From the NCBI RefSeq assembly GCF_014203125.1, contig NZ_JACHIH010000028.1, forward strand, positions 1 through 64,000: a stretch of 64,000 nt of DNA, in the 5' to 3' direction. This DNA comes from Rhodopseudomonas rhenobacensis (GTDB lineage: Bacteria > Pseudomonadota > Alphaproteobacteria > Rhizobiales > Xanthobacteraceae). How positions within the stretch are numbered: the first letter of the stretch is position 1; each line of letters opens with the position of its first letter. Of the stretch, positions 37,301 to 46,045 are shown piece after piece. Both the position numbers and the translations under genes were made by a program. The notes beneath the pieces were generated by a model. The model was given only the letters and a program-made list of their open reading frames with translations, was not told the origin of the DNA and made no database searches.

Positions 37301-37769
37301 AGATGCCCCGCGCCCGCCATTCGAACACCCTGCCAATGCCCTGGTGCTGGAGATTTTCCGGGCCAATGGCGCGCTGATCCGGCTCGGCGACGCGCTGGTG
37401 AAACCGCTCGGCCTCACCAGCGCGCGCTGGCAGGTGCTGGGCGCCGTCGCGCAGGGCCACGGCGGCCTTCCGGTAGCGCGCATCGCCGACAATATGGGGC
37501 TCACCCGGCAGTCCGTGCAGCGCATCGTCGACGAACTGGCCGAGGCCGAGCTGGTCGGTTTCGCGCCCAACCCGGCGCACAAGCGCGCCAAACTGGTGGT
37601 GATGACGCCGCGCGGCCAGCGCCTGTTCCAGCGCGCCAGCGAACGGTGGGCGCCCTACGCCGACGCGATCGCGGCGGCGCTCGATCCGCGCCGGCTGCGC
37701 AGCACCACCGACAATCTGGCGACGCTGCGTGGCTTCCTCGACCAGACCAACGACAGGAGCTCAGAATGA
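37296..37769 (+). CDS. MarR-family transcriptional regulator
   Basis: A 157-residue winged-helix regulator: LTSARWQVLGAVAQGHGGLP, the recognition region IADNMGLTRQSVQRIVDEL, and wing NPAHKRAKLVVMTPRGQ. It starts inside its own operator. It overlaps the next gene by four bases (ATGA), so the two are co-translated and the membrane protein may be its main target. Confidence 0.92.
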   Translation: MTDAPRPPFEHPANALVLEIFRANGALIRLGDALVKPLGLTSARWQVLGAVAQGHGGLPVARIADNMGLTRQSVQRIVDELAEAELVGFAPNPAHKRAKLVVMTPRGQRLFQRASERWAPYADAIAAALDPRRLRSTTDNLATLRGFLDQTNDRSSE

Positions 37770-38233
37770 TCAAACTGCTGCATCCCGTTGCCGGGATCAT
37801 CGCGTTTCTCACCATCCTCGCCTTCTGGTTCTCGACGGTCATCGCCGAGACCGGCGGTGACAGGGCCACCATCGCAGCCGTCAAGCTCGGCATTCTGTGG
37901 GGCCTACTGCTACTGATTCCGGCGATCGCGGCGGCCGGCGCCAGCGGTTTCAAGCTCGGCGGCAAGTCGCAACATCCCGGCGTGGTGAGCAAGCGGAAGC
38001 GAATGCCGTTTATCGCGGCGAACGGCATTTTGGTGTTGGTCCCTTGTGCGATCTTCCTGCAGCAACGCGCCAGCGCCGGGCTGTTCGACCAGACGTTTAG
38101 CGTCGTGCAAGCCGTCGAACTGCTGGCCGGCGCGGTCAACCTCGCTTTGCTCGGCCTCAACATCCGCGACGGTTTCAGACTGTCGCGCCGCTTCGAGGCC
38201 GCGGCCGGCAAGACGTCGAGAGCCGCGGAATAA
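37766..38233 (+). CDS. Small integral membrane protein of unknown function
   Basis: A 155-residue protein with about four membrane helices (roughly residues 5-25, 38-60, 80-97 and 112-135). I do not recognise a named family. The ATG at 37766 overlaps the MarR stop and has CAGGAGC upstream. Coupling to a MarR regulator suggests a role in stress or solute handling, but that is inference. Confidence 0.75.
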   Translation: MIKLLHPVAGIIAFLTILAFWFSTVIAETGGDRATIAAVKLGILWGLLLLIPAIAAAGASGFKLGGKSQHPGVVSKRKRMPFIAANGILVLVPCAIFLQQRASAGLFDQTFSVVQAVELLAGAVNLALLGLNIRDGFRLSRRFEAAAGKTSRAAE

Positions 38234-38564
38234 CCGCCGCCGGCATGCGCTCTATAGGCAGTCCGCTATGCTACTGAGCAGCACGCCCGATCGTTCCGGT
38301 TTGGTAGCACCAGAGGATCGAACGAGCGTGCGCACCGTGGCCTGCAACGGCATCGCGCGCGACGCGGCGCAAGAGGCTTGCAATTTTTCACGTTCGGGAG
38401 TAGTTGCACTCCCGGTCGGCAGTTCACCGAGGCGTCGCCGCCCCGCAAGGGGAGCTAAACCTGCCAGTTAAAATACTTCGACGGACACCTTATCCCGTGC
38501 CTTTGTCGTAAGCCGGCGACCACCGACGTTTCCGATCTGGAAAGGCACATCGTGAGGATAAGCG
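38234..38564. other. Gene-free stretch with local hairpins
   Basis: This 331-bp gap contains no convincing gene. It has a CGGGAGTAGTTGCACTCCCG hairpin at 38396-38415 and a GCCCCGCAAGGGGAGC hairpin shortly after (about 38440-38455), about 110 bases upstream of the DUF2087 gene. The pair could be a structured leader or a terminator for the membrane protein gene. Confidence 0.4.
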
Positions 38565-39113
38565 ATGTCGAGATCCCAATTCCCCTTCGCCGTGGGCGAT
38601 ATTTCGGTGCTGGCGCGCTCGCTGCATGCGCAACTCGCGCAGGCTGACGATAGGCCCGGCCATGTCGCATGGCTGAACATGCTGGCCCGCGCCGCCGGCT
38701 TCCGCAACTACCAGCATTTCCGCGCCTCGCATGAGGCCGAGGAGCGGCTGCAAGCGCCGCCGCCGCCCGCGCCGGCCGCGATCGATCATGCCAAGCTGGA
38801 AAAGCTGGCGCGCTATTTCGATGCCGAAGGACAGCTCGCGCGCTGGCCGTCCAAGGCCAGCCACCGCGTGCCGTGTCTGTGGCTGCTGTGGTCGCGGCTG
38901 ACGCCGCGGCAGTCGTTCAGCGAAAAGGCGATCAACGCCCAGCTCGAGGCGCGGCATCGGTTCGGCGACTACGCGCTGTTGCGGCGCGAGCTGGTCGACG
39001 GCGGCTGGCTGACCCGCAAGCCGGACGGCAGCGACTATCGCCGCATCGAGCGCGAACCGCCGCCCGACGCGCTGGCGCTGATCCGGCATTTGAGCGCGCG
39101 GCTGGCGGCCTGA
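38565..39113 (+). CDS. DUF2087-domain protein
   Basis: A 182-residue protein. The C-terminal 90 residues match DUF2087 (ARYFDAEGQLARWPSKASHR, then SFSEKAINAQLEARH and LLRRELVDGGWLTRKPDGSDY). This domain resembles a winged helix and often accompanies small regulators, so nucleic acid binding is possible. The N-terminal half (LNMLARAAGFRNYQHFRA) looks like a helix-turn-helix-like accessory segment found in such proteins. No partner gene is evident. Confidence 0.8.
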   Translation: MSRSQFPFAVGDISVLARSLHAQLAQADDRPGHVAWLNMLARAAGFRNYQHFRASHEAEERLQAPPPPAPAAIDHAKLEKLARYFDAEGQLARWPSKASHRVPCLWLLWSRLTPRQSFSEKAINAQLEARHRFGDYALLRRELVDGGWLTRKPDGSDYRRIEREPPPDALALIRHLSARLAA

Positions 39114-39151
39114 GCGGCGCCGTCTCACTCCTTTTCAGAATTGGACATCTC

Positions 39152-40093
39152 ATGTTGGCTTCTCAATCCGAGAGGGCGGCTGCGCCCTCGCCTACTCTGT
39201 TATCAGCCCGGCTGGGCCTCGTGGAATGCGTCAGCAGCGGCGAAGGCCCCACCGTCGTCGCGCTGCACGGCGGCATGGGCGGCGTCGATCAAAGCCTGCT
39301 GCTGGCTGAGGCCGCGCTCGCCCGGCCCGGCTTTCGCGTGGTGGCGCTGTCGCGGCCGGGCTATCTCGGCACCAAGCTCGAGCTCGGCCGCAGCCCGCAG
39401 CAGCAGGCCGATCTGATCGCGGCGACGCTCGACGCGCTTGACCTCGCGCAGGCGGCGGTGATCGCGGTGTCGGCCGGCGGGCCGTCAGCGCTGCAATTCG
39501 CGCTGCGCCATCCGCAGCGCTGCTGGGGCGTGGTGCTGGTGTCGTGCTGCAGCGGCCACATGGCGACGCCGCCCGAGGTGGCGCGGCGGCTGCCGCTGAT
39601 GCTGCTGATGGCCAGGCTGCCGCTGCTGCCGGCGCTGCTGGCGTGGCAAGCCGCGCGTCAACCCGAGAAGGCCGCGGCGCGGTCGATCGCCGATCCCGCG
39701 GTGCGGACCCGCACGCTGGCCCATCCGCAGGCCGGGCCGCTGTTCCGCGTGCTGCTCGCGAGCTCCATGGACCGGCTGGCGCAACGCCTGCCCGGCACGC
39801 TGAACGACATCGCGCAATTCGCCGCGATCGATCGCTATCCGCTGGCGCAGATCACGGCGCCGCTGCTGGTGATCCACGGCAGCGCCGACCGCGTGGTGCC
39901 GTTCGCCCATGCGGCGCGGGTCGCCGCGGAAGTGCCGCGCGCCGAGCTGATGCGGATCGAGGCCGGCGAGCACGTCTGCCTGTTCACCGCGCTCGACGCG
40001 GCGCGGGAACGGCTCGGCGTCTTCCTCGCCGCGCACGCGCCGCCGGCGCGCGCTACGGCATCGCCTGCACCGCGTCATACAACAGCTTCTTGA
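39152..40093 (+). CDS. Alpha/beta hydrolase
   Basis: From the ATG at 39152 the protein has 313 residues. Features are the oxyanion strand VVALHGGMGG, nucleophile elbow AVSAGGPSA (Ser), a late Asp in IHGSADRVVPF and the His of EAGEHVCLF. The substrate is unknown. Its 3' end overlaps the convergent beta-lactamase-like gene by 41 bases, so the last residues (rich in Ala, Pro, Thr) may not be functionally constrained. Confidence 0.82.
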   Translation: MLASQSERAAAPSPTLLSARLGLVECVSSGEGPTVVALHGGMGGVDQSLLLAEAALARPGFRVVALSRPGYLGTKLELGRSPQQQADLIAATLDALDLAQAAVIAVSAGGPSALQFALRHPQRCWGVVLVSCCSGHMATPPEVARRLPLMLLMARLPLLPALLAWQAARQPEKAAARSIADPAVRTRTLAHPQAGPLFRVLLASSMDRLAQRLPGTLNDIAQFAAIDRYPLAQITAPLLVIHGSADRVVPFAHAARVAAEVPRAELMRIEAGEHVCLFTALDAARERLGVFLAAHAPPARATASPAPRHTTAS

Positions 40094-41327
40094 ACGCCAC
40101 GGTGGTCTTGCCGCGTTCGGCCTGGGTCTGCTGCATCAAGACGAACACCATGTCGAGCTTGGGATCGACGCCGAACAAGGTGCCGCTGCCGCTGTCCCAT
40201 TTCAATTCGCCGAGCGAGCCCGGCGGCGGCGGATGCGCGGTGCCGGGCTCGACCCGCACCGCGAGGCCGTAGCCGAAGCCGAAGCCGTCGCCGGGGAAAT
40301 AGAAGAAGTCGCGCGCCACGCCCGAGCCCGGCCCGATCTGATCGGTGGTCATCGCCTTGAACGAAGCCTCGCTGATCAGGCGGCGGCCGTCCCACACCCC
40401 GCCATCGAGCAGCATCTGCGCGAAGCGGGCGTAATCCGGCGCGGTGGAGACGAGGCCGCCGCCGCCCGCCTGCCATTCCGGATGGGCGCGGCGCATCGCT
40501 TCGGCGCGCTGCAGGATGCCGTCGCCCGGCAGCGGCTCCGCCATCCTGGCGCGGGCGGCGGGATCGCGCATCCCGAAGCTGGTGCTGGTCATGCCGAGCG
40601 GCGCGAAGATCCGCTGCTGCAGGACATCGCCGAGCGGCTGTCCGGAAATGATCTCGATGACGCGGCCGAGCACGTCGGTGGAATGGCCGTAGCGCCACAG
40701 CGTGCCGGGCTGCCGCGCCAACGGCAGCCGGGCGATGCGGTCGGCGAAGGTCGCGTTGTCGAACGCGCCGTCGAACAGGTGACCGGCCGCATAGGCCTGC
40801 TTGATCAGGTCGCCGCCGATATATCCGTAGGTGATCCCCGAGGTGTGGCGCAGCAGGTCGGCGATGCTCACCGGCCGATCCGGCGCCACCCGCTGCAGCG
40901 AAGGCTTGCCCGCAGCGTCGACGGTCTCGACGCCGACCGTCACCGCGGCGAAGGCCGGGATGAATTTCGCCACCGGATCGGCGAGCGCGAGCCGGCCCTC
41001 GTCGATCAGCATCATCGCCGCCACACTGGTGATCGGCTTGGTCATCGAATGCAGCGCGAAGATGGTGTCCGGCGTCATGGCTTGGCCGGTAGCGGTGTCG
41101 CGCACCCCGAAGCAGCGCAGATAGACCGGCTGGCCGTGGCGCTGGATCAGCACCACCGCGCCAGGCAGCCGGCCGGCGGCGACTTCGTCGTCGAAATAGC
41201 GGGTGATGCCGGCGAACGCTTGCGGCGGCGGCTCGGGCGCGGCTGCGGCGCGGCCGCTGCCCCAGCACAACGCGACCACCAGCGCGGCAGCGACGGCGGC
41301 CGATTTCAGCCATGCGGCAAACATCAT
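40053..41327 (-). CDS. Exported serine beta-lactamase-fold hydrolase
   Basis: From the ATG at 41327 the protein has 424 residues. A signal peptide (hydrophobic run, then WGSGRAAAAPEP) sends it to the periplasm. The catalytic SMTK is at about 94-97, and YGHSTDVLG holds the second motif. It resembles EstB/class C-like esterases more than true AmpC. In-frame ATGs upstream at 41375 and 41342 are less likely because they would bury the signal peptide. It is convergent with the alpha/beta hydrolase gene. Confidence 0.85.
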   Translation of the reverse strand: MMFAAWLKSAAVAAALVVALCWGSGRAAAAPEPPPQAFAGITRYFDDEVAAGRLPGAVVLIQRHGQPVYLRCFGVRDTATGQAMTPDTIFALHSMTKPITSVAAMMLIDEGRLALADPVAKFIPAFAAVTVGVETVDAAGKPSLQRVAPDRPVSIADLLRHTSGITYGYIGGDLIKQAYAAGHLFDGAFDNATFADRIARLPLARQPGTLWRYGHSTDVLGRVIEIISGQPLGDVLQQRIFAPLGMTSTSFGMRDPAARARMAEPLPGDGILQRAEAMRRAHPEWQAGGGGLVSTAPDYARFAQMLLDGGVWDGRRLISEASFKAMTTDQIGPGSGVARDFFYFPGDGFGFGYGLAVRVEPGTAHPPPPGSLGELKWDSGSGTLFGVDPKLDMVFVLMQQTQAERGKTTVAFKKLLYDAVQAMP

Positions 41328-41524
41328 AGGGCGGCGCGGCATCTGCACTCGACTGGCATTTCCAGCAGCGATCATGCGGGCCTTCGCCGGGAACGGAAAT
41401 CAAATCTCTGACAGAGCGCCGGGCGCCGCGGGTTAGGCTGAAGCCGTATTGCAGACCGCGGCGGGCCGCGCCTAACTGCGTCGCACACCGCGTAGCCGGC
41501 TCACGCGCTGGTTGGGAGTGGACG

Positions 41525-41800
41525 ATGCACGAATTTTCCAAGTGGTTTCTGCGCCTGATGATCGTGGCCGGCGTGATCGGCTTCAGCGGGTTGTTCCTCT
41601 ACCGCAACCTCGGCAGCCTGATCGAGACCGCGACCGCGCCGCCGGCCGCGACCGCCGCCGCGCCGGCGAGCGCCGAGCTCGGCGATCGCTTCCCGCCGTG
41701 CCAGCCGATCGGCCGCACCGCGCGCGGCGAACTGGTGTTCTCGATGGATTGCCAACGCGCGGCACCCGCCGCCGAGGCCGCGGACGGCGACGGCAAATAG
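41525..41800 (+). CDS. Small single-span membrane protein, unknown
   Basis: A 91-residue protein with one membrane helix (about residues 9-26, LRLMIVAGVIGFSGLFLY), an Ala/Pro linker, then a short tail with two cysteines (PPCQ and MDCQ) that would be periplasmic if the N-terminus is inside. I do not recognise a family. The frame has normal codon bias and a plausible upstream GGAG, so it is probably real. Confidence 0.5.
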   Translation: MHEFSKWFLRLMIVAGVIGFSGLFLYRNLGSLIETATAPPAATAAAPASAELGDRFPPCQPIGRTARGELVFSMDCQRAAPAAEAADGDGK

Positions 41801-41989
41801 CGCGCGCAGCGACGCGCCCCGCCGCGGGCGGCTTACAAATACGCCTTACAAATACGCCTTGCTCCCAGCCGTTGCGCGGCGCCTCGCTCGGCCGCTTCGC
41901 CTTCACGCGGGTCGCGCTGACGGCGCGTGGCCACGCCGGGCATCCGATGCTAAGATGACGCGCATGATGTCCCCGCAGCATCCGAACGC

Positions 41990-43237
41990 ATGACCCGGCG
42001 CAGCGGCAGCGCCGATCTCCCGCTGCATGGCGGCCGAGTGCCGCAATGGCTGGCGGAGCGGATGTCGACGCTCGGCGCGGTGGTCTGTCAGGCCATCGTC
42101 CACCATTACGGCCGCGACGAGTTGCTGGCGCGGCTGGCGCATCCGTTCTGGTTCCAGTCGTTCGGCGCGGTGATGGGGATGGACTGGCATTCTTCCGGCA
42201 TCACCACCAGCGTGATCGGCGCGCTGAAGCGCGGGCTGGCGCCGCTCGGCAACGAACTCGGCGTCCATGTCTGCGGCGGCCGCGGCCGGCATTCGCGCCG
42301 CACGCCCGACGAACTGTTGGCGCTCGGCCATCGCGTCGGCTTCGACGGAGGCGCCCTGACGCGGGCGAGCCGGCTGGTCGCCAAGGTCGACAGCGCCGCG
42401 GTGCAGGACGGCTTCGATCTGTATCTGCACGGCTTCTTCGTCACCGACGACGGCAAATGGACCGTGGTGCAGCAGGGCATGAACGAGGCCAAGCGGCAGG
42501 CGCGGCGCTATCACTGGCATTCGGAGAATCTCTTAAGCTTCGTCGAGGCGCCGTACAGCGCGATCGACGGGCCCCGGCAGGGCGAGATCGTCAACCTCAC
42601 CGACAAGCGCGCGGCCCCCTCGCGCGGCGCGCAGCTCGAACTCATCACCGATCTCGGCCCCGACGCCATCGTGCGCGAATACACCGCGCTGACCACGGAG
42701 CCGCCGGCGCAAGGCATGCTGCCGCATCTGGTGATGCCGGCGCATCACGACGTGCGCTCTGGCGACGTGTTCACCCGACGGCTGCACGGCACGCTGGCCG
42801 CCGCTGCCGAGCGCGGCCCGGTCGATTTTCCGGAGTTGCTGCTGACGCCCGGCGTCGGCGCGCGCACCGTGCAGTCGCTGGCGATGGTCGCCGAGGTGGT
42901 GCACGGCGCGCCCTATCGCTTCGCCGATCCGGCGCGGTTCTCGCTGGCGCATGGCGGCAAGGACCGTCACCCCTATCCGGTCCCGATCAAGGTCTATGAC
43001 GAGACCATCCGGGTGCTGAAGTCCGCCGTGCAAAAGGCCAAGCTCGGCCGCGACGAAGAGATGCAGACCTTGCGGCGGCTCGACGCCCACGCGCGGCAGC
43101 TCGAGCACAGCGCGCGCGGGCCGTCGTTCGAGGGATTCGTCGCCGGCGAACGTAAAGCTTCGCCCACGCTCGGCGGCCGTTCGGTGTTCGGATGGGAACA
43201 GGATTTGTTGTCCGAGCCGAGCCTGCCCGAGAAATGA
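41990..43237 (+). CDS. DUF763-domain protein
   Basis: A 415-residue protein matching DUF763 across its length: it begins TRRSGSADLPLHGGRVPQWL and contains GVHVCGGRGRHSRRTPDEL, DLYLHGFFVTDDGKWTVVQQ, MNEAKRQARRYHWHS and LLLTPGVGARTVQSLAMVAE. The last, LLLTPGVGARTVQ, looks like a helix-hairpin-helix, suggesting DNA binding. Function is not established for this family. The next gene starts within its stop codon (ATGA). Confidence 0.85.
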   Translation: MTRRSGSADLPLHGGRVPQWLAERMSTLGAVVCQAIVHHYGRDELLARLAHPFWFQSFGAVMGMDWHSSGITTSVIGALKRGLAPLGNELGVHVCGGRGRHSRRTPDELLALGHRVGFDGGALTRASRLVAKVDSAAVQDGFDLYLHGFFVTDDGKWTVVQQGMNEAKRQARRYHWHSENLLSFVEAPYSAIDGPRQGEIVNLTDKRAAPSRGAQLELITDLGPDAIVREYTALTTEPPAQGMLPHLVMPAHHDVRSGDVFTRRLHGTLAAAAERGPVDFPELLLTPGVGARTVQSLAMVAEVVHGAPYRFADPARFSLAHGGKDRHPYPVPIKVYDETIRVLKSAVQKAKLGRDEEMQTLRRLDAHARQLEHSARGPSFEGFVAGERKASPTLGGRSVFGWEQDLLSEPSLPEK

Positions 43238-43917
43238 CCGACGCGCACGCGACAGCGCTGACGATCGCCGGCGCCACGCCGCTCTCGGCGCTGCTGATGA
43301 AGCCCGCGAAAGCACGCGCCTGCTACGTGTTTGCGCACGGCGCCGGCGCCGGCATGACGCACGTCTTCATGGAACAAGTCGCGAGCGGGCTTGCCGAGCG
43401 CGGCATCGCCACGCTGCGCTATCAGTTTCCGTTCATGGAGAAAGGCAGCAAGCGCCCGGATACGCCGGCCGTGGCCCACTCCGCGGTGCGCGCCGCGGTC
43501 ACTGAGGCCGCGCGGCGTTGCCGCGGCCTGCCGCTGATCGCCGGCGGCAAATCCTTCGGCGGACGGATGACCTCGCAGGCGCAAGCGATGCTGCCGCCCG
43601 ACGGCGTGCAGGGCCTCGCCTTTGTCGGCTTTCCGCTGCATCCGCCGGACAAGCCGTCGGTGACCCGCGCCGAACATCTCGCCGACATCACAATCCCGAT
43701 GCTGTTCCTGCAGGGCAGCCGCGACAAGCTGGCGGAGCCAGGCCTGCTCGGTCCCGTCGTCGACGGTCTCGGCGCCCGCGCGACGCTGCACTGGATCGCG
43801 CACGCCGATCACGCGTTTCACGTGCTCGCCCGCTCCGGCCGCACCGACGCCGAGGTGATGACCGAAATCCTCGACAGCTTTAACGACTGGCTCGATAAAG
43901 TCGTCGCGGCACCCTAA
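43234..43917 (+). CDS. Alpha/beta hydrolase (TEX30/KANL3-like)
   Basis: From the ATG at 43234 the protein has 227 residues. It has the YVFAHGAGAGMTH oxyanion strand, GGKSFGGRM nucleophile elbow, an Asp in LQGSRDKLAEP and the catalytic His in HADHAFHVL, the pattern of the KANL3/Tex30-type hydrolases. It overlaps the DUF763 gene by four bases, so the two are co-translated. Substrate unknown. Confidence 0.85.
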   Translation: MTDAHATALTIAGATPLSALLMKPAKARACYVFAHGAGAGMTHVFMEQVASGLAERGIATLRYQFPFMEKGSKRPDTPAVAHSAVRAAVTEAARRCRGLPLIAGGKSFGGRMTSQAQAMLPPDGVQGLAFVGFPLHPPDKPSVTRAEHLADITIPMLFLQGSRDKLAEPGLLGPVVDGLGARATLHWIAHADHAFHVLARSGRTDAEVMTEILDSFNDWLDKVVAAP

Positions 43918-43956
43918 CGCCTCTCCGGTACAGCCGCGAACAAGGGAGTTTCCGTC

Positions 43957-44063
43957 ATTGCGAGCCGAGGCCGGCGCGCAGCGCCGGCCGAAAGCGAAGC
44001 AATCCAGGGGCTTCACACGGAGCCCTGGATTGCTTCGTCGCAAGAGCTCCTCGCAATGACGCG
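43957..44063. repeat. GTCATTGCGAG...CTCGCAATGACG palindromic repeat
   Basis: The ends GTCATTGCGAG and CTCGCAATGAC are perfect inverted copies, and AGCAATCCAGGGGCT pairs with AGCCCTGGATTGCT inside. It is a frequent intergenic element in Bradyrhizobiaceae. It lies directly against the truncated end of a CobW-like gene remnant. Confidence 0.85.
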
Positions 44064-44073
44064 TCCGGGATCA

Positions 44074-44347
44074 GTTGCTCGAGCAGGGCCGCGGGGTCGG
44101 ACAGCCCGCTGGTCTCGACCACAATGCGGCGAAACGGCGGCAAAACGCCGTCACGACTTTGCCGCAACAATTTCTCGAGCGTCGGCGCCAGGCTGCCCTT
44201 GGCGCGGCAGCACAGACAACCGCCGTCGAGCAGCGTCACCGGCTCGGCGCCCCGCTCGACCAAAAGATGATCGAGACCGAACTCGCCGGCCTCGTTGATC
44301 ACCACCGCGGTGTCGCGAAAATCCTCGCCCGCCAAGAGCGCATTGAA
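44074..44347 (-). pseudogene. Remnant of a CobW/COG0523 GTPase gene
   Basis: About 90 codons on the minus strand read like the N-terminal third of a COG0523 metal-chaperone GTPase: NALLAGEDFRDTAVVINEAG, GGCLCC (the metal-binding CxCC), then ETSGLSDPAALLEQL. The Walker A GxxGxGKT that should come first is missing and the frame stops short at the palindromic repeat, so it is truncated at both ends and cannot bind GTP. Confidence 0.75.
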
Positions 44348-44567
44348 AGCGATGGCGCGCGCCCGCAATATCGGGGTGTACACCGTGCAATCCGGCGGCG
44401 GCCACGAATATGACGGCGATCAGTTCGAAAGCAACTGGCTGCTGCTGGGCTACGCCTCGCTGTCCGAGGATCAGCTCCGCGCCGGGATCGACCGGCTGGC
44501 GGAACTGCTGACCGACAACGATCTGCTGCAACCGCGCGGCTATCGCGCCCCGTTGGCGCCGAGTTAG
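44346..44567 (+). pseudogene. C-terminal remnant of a MocR-type aminotransferase regulator gene
   Basis: About 73 codons on the plus strand resemble the end of a GntR/MocR protein: MARARNIGVYTV, then NWLLLGYASLSEDQLRAGID and RLAELL. Nothing of the upstream aminotransferase domain is left. It joins the CobW remnant of the opposite strand almost base to base near 44347. It is not derived from the intact MocR gene next door, whose C-terminus is different. Confidence 0.6.
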
Positions 44568-44585
44568 CACCGCTCTATTCGACGA

Positions 44586-46034
44586 TCAGGTCTTGGCGAG
44601 TTCGCCCAACATGCGGATGGCGCGTCTGACTTCGGGCGTCAACCGACGTCCGACAGATAACCTAAAGGCATGCGGAAACCGGCCGCTCGCCGAAAAGATC
44701 GGACCGGGCGCGATCGAAATGCCGGCGGCGAGCGCGCGACGATAGAACCGCATCACATCGAACGGCGGCGGCACTTCGATCCAGAACAGAAATCCGCCGT
44801 CCGGAATCGTCGCGGTCGTTCCCTCCGGGAAATGATCTTTTATCAGCTGCCTGACGGCGTTGCGCTGCCGTGCAAAGATATCCGTCAGCTTGGCGACGTG
44901 CTTGGCGTATCTGCGGCCGGACAGATACTCCACCAGGGTGAACTGCGATAACGTCGACACGGTCGCGGGCCGGCGGGCCTGAAGATCCATGATCTTCGCC
45001 CGATATTTGCCCGGCACACACCAGCCGACGCGCAACCCCGGCGACAGCACCTTGGAGAACGAGCCGCAATAGATCGTGTTGCCGGCGCGATCGAAGCTGG
45101 CGAGCGCCTTCACCGGCCGGCCGCGAAAATTCAGATCGCTGTAGACGTCGTCCTCGATGATCGGAATCGCGCGCTGCGTCATCGCCTCGGCCACGGCACG
45201 CAGCGCGTCGGGCTCCATGCAGCACCCGAACGGATTTTCAAATGTCGGATTGAGCACCACGGCCTGGAATTTGTTCTGATCGGCGGCACGAATGAGATCG
45301 ACGAGGTCGATTCCCGTGATCGGATGGGTGGCGATCTCGATGGCGCGCAAGCCGGCTTCCTCGATTACTTGCAGCACGCCGAAAAAGGTCGGCGACTCCA
45401 CCGCGACCGCCTGACCCGGCCGGGTCACCGCGCGCAACGCCAGCGCCATGGCGTCGGTCTCGCCGCCGGTGACGATGACGTCGTCGGTCGAGATCGACAG
45501 CCCGCGGCGCTGCAGCAGGATCGCGATCGCTCGTCGCAGCTCCTGGACGCCGTAAGGGCCCGCGGTCTGAAACACCGTCGGGCCATGAATGCGCACCGCC
45601 CGCTTCATCGCCGACGTCAATTCGGCAGTCGGCAGCAGGCTCTTGGCGACGTCGGCGGCGCCGAGCGCGACCAGTCCCGGGGTCTTGAAGGCGCGAAACA
45701 GGTCCTGGATGAGATGCTGGATAGTCACCGCAGAGGCCTCGTCCGACGACAACGTCGCCGCCGGAATATCGAGCAGGCCGGACGAGGCGGCGGACTTCGC
45801 CGCCAACGGCGGACGCCGGGCGTAGAAGCCCGAGCGGCTGCGCGAAACCGCGAGCCCCAGCGCTTCGATCTCGATCATCGCGCGTACCGCGGTGGATTGG
45901 CTGACGCCCTCGCTGGCCATCAGTTCGCGCACCGACGGCAGCCGTTCGCCGTGCTGATAGACGCCGTTGGCGATCGCGGCTGCGAGCCGGTCGGCCAACT
46001 TCCGATACCTCCATCGACGAACCATCCGCGCCAT
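44586..46034 (-). CDS. MocR-type (GntR-aminotransferase) transcriptional regulator
   Basis: A 482-residue protein with an N-terminal GntR winged helix (LPSVRELMASEGVSQSTAVR) and a fold type I aminotransferase domain. The PLP lysine is in YCGSFSKVLSPGLRVGW, and the Asp/Tyr cofactor region is IIEDDVYSDL. Such proteins bind PLP and an amino compound, then control divergent genes by binding direct repeats. Here the divergent operon encodes a BenE-type transporter, DAO-type flavoenzyme, RidA and alanine racemase, so an amino acid signal is likely. Confidence 0.92.
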   Translation of the reverse strand: MARMVRRWRYRKLADRLAAAIANGVYQHGERLPSVRELMASEGVSQSTAVRAMIEIEALGLAVSRSRSGFYARRPPLAAKSAASSGLLDIPAATLSSDEASAVTIQHLIQDLFRAFKTPGLVALGAADVAKSLLPTAELTSAMKRAVRIHGPTVFQTAGPYGVQELRRAIAILLQRRGLSISTDDVIVTGGETDAMALALRAVTRPGQAVAVESPTFFGVLQVIEEAGLRAIEIATHPITGIDLVDLIRAADQNKFQAVVLNPTFENPFGCCMEPDALRAVAEAMTQRAIPIIEDDVYSDLNFRGRPVKALASFDRAGNTIYCGSFSKVLSPGLRVGWCVPGKYRAKIMDLQARRPATVSTLSQFTLVEYLSGRRYAKHVAKLTDIFARQRNAVRQLIKDHFPEGTTATIPDGGFLFWIEVPPPFDVMRFYRRALAAGISIAPGPIFSASGRFPHAFRLSVGRRLTPEVRRAIRMLGELAKT

Positions 46035-46045
46035 GCTCCGCAGCT

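Noticed and set aside
38396-38475. Manganese (yybP-ykoY) riboswitch, because of a GGGAGTAG block
   Set aside because: Only the first short block fits; the other conserved parts of that riboswitch are missing and the downstream gene is not a metal transporter.
29419-41327. Antibiotic resistance by the two beta-lactamase-like proteins and the APH-like kinase
   Set aside because: The serine hydrolases look like EstB-type esterases, and the kinase has the context of an acyl-CoA dehydrogenase partner. None shows features of a true resistance enzyme.
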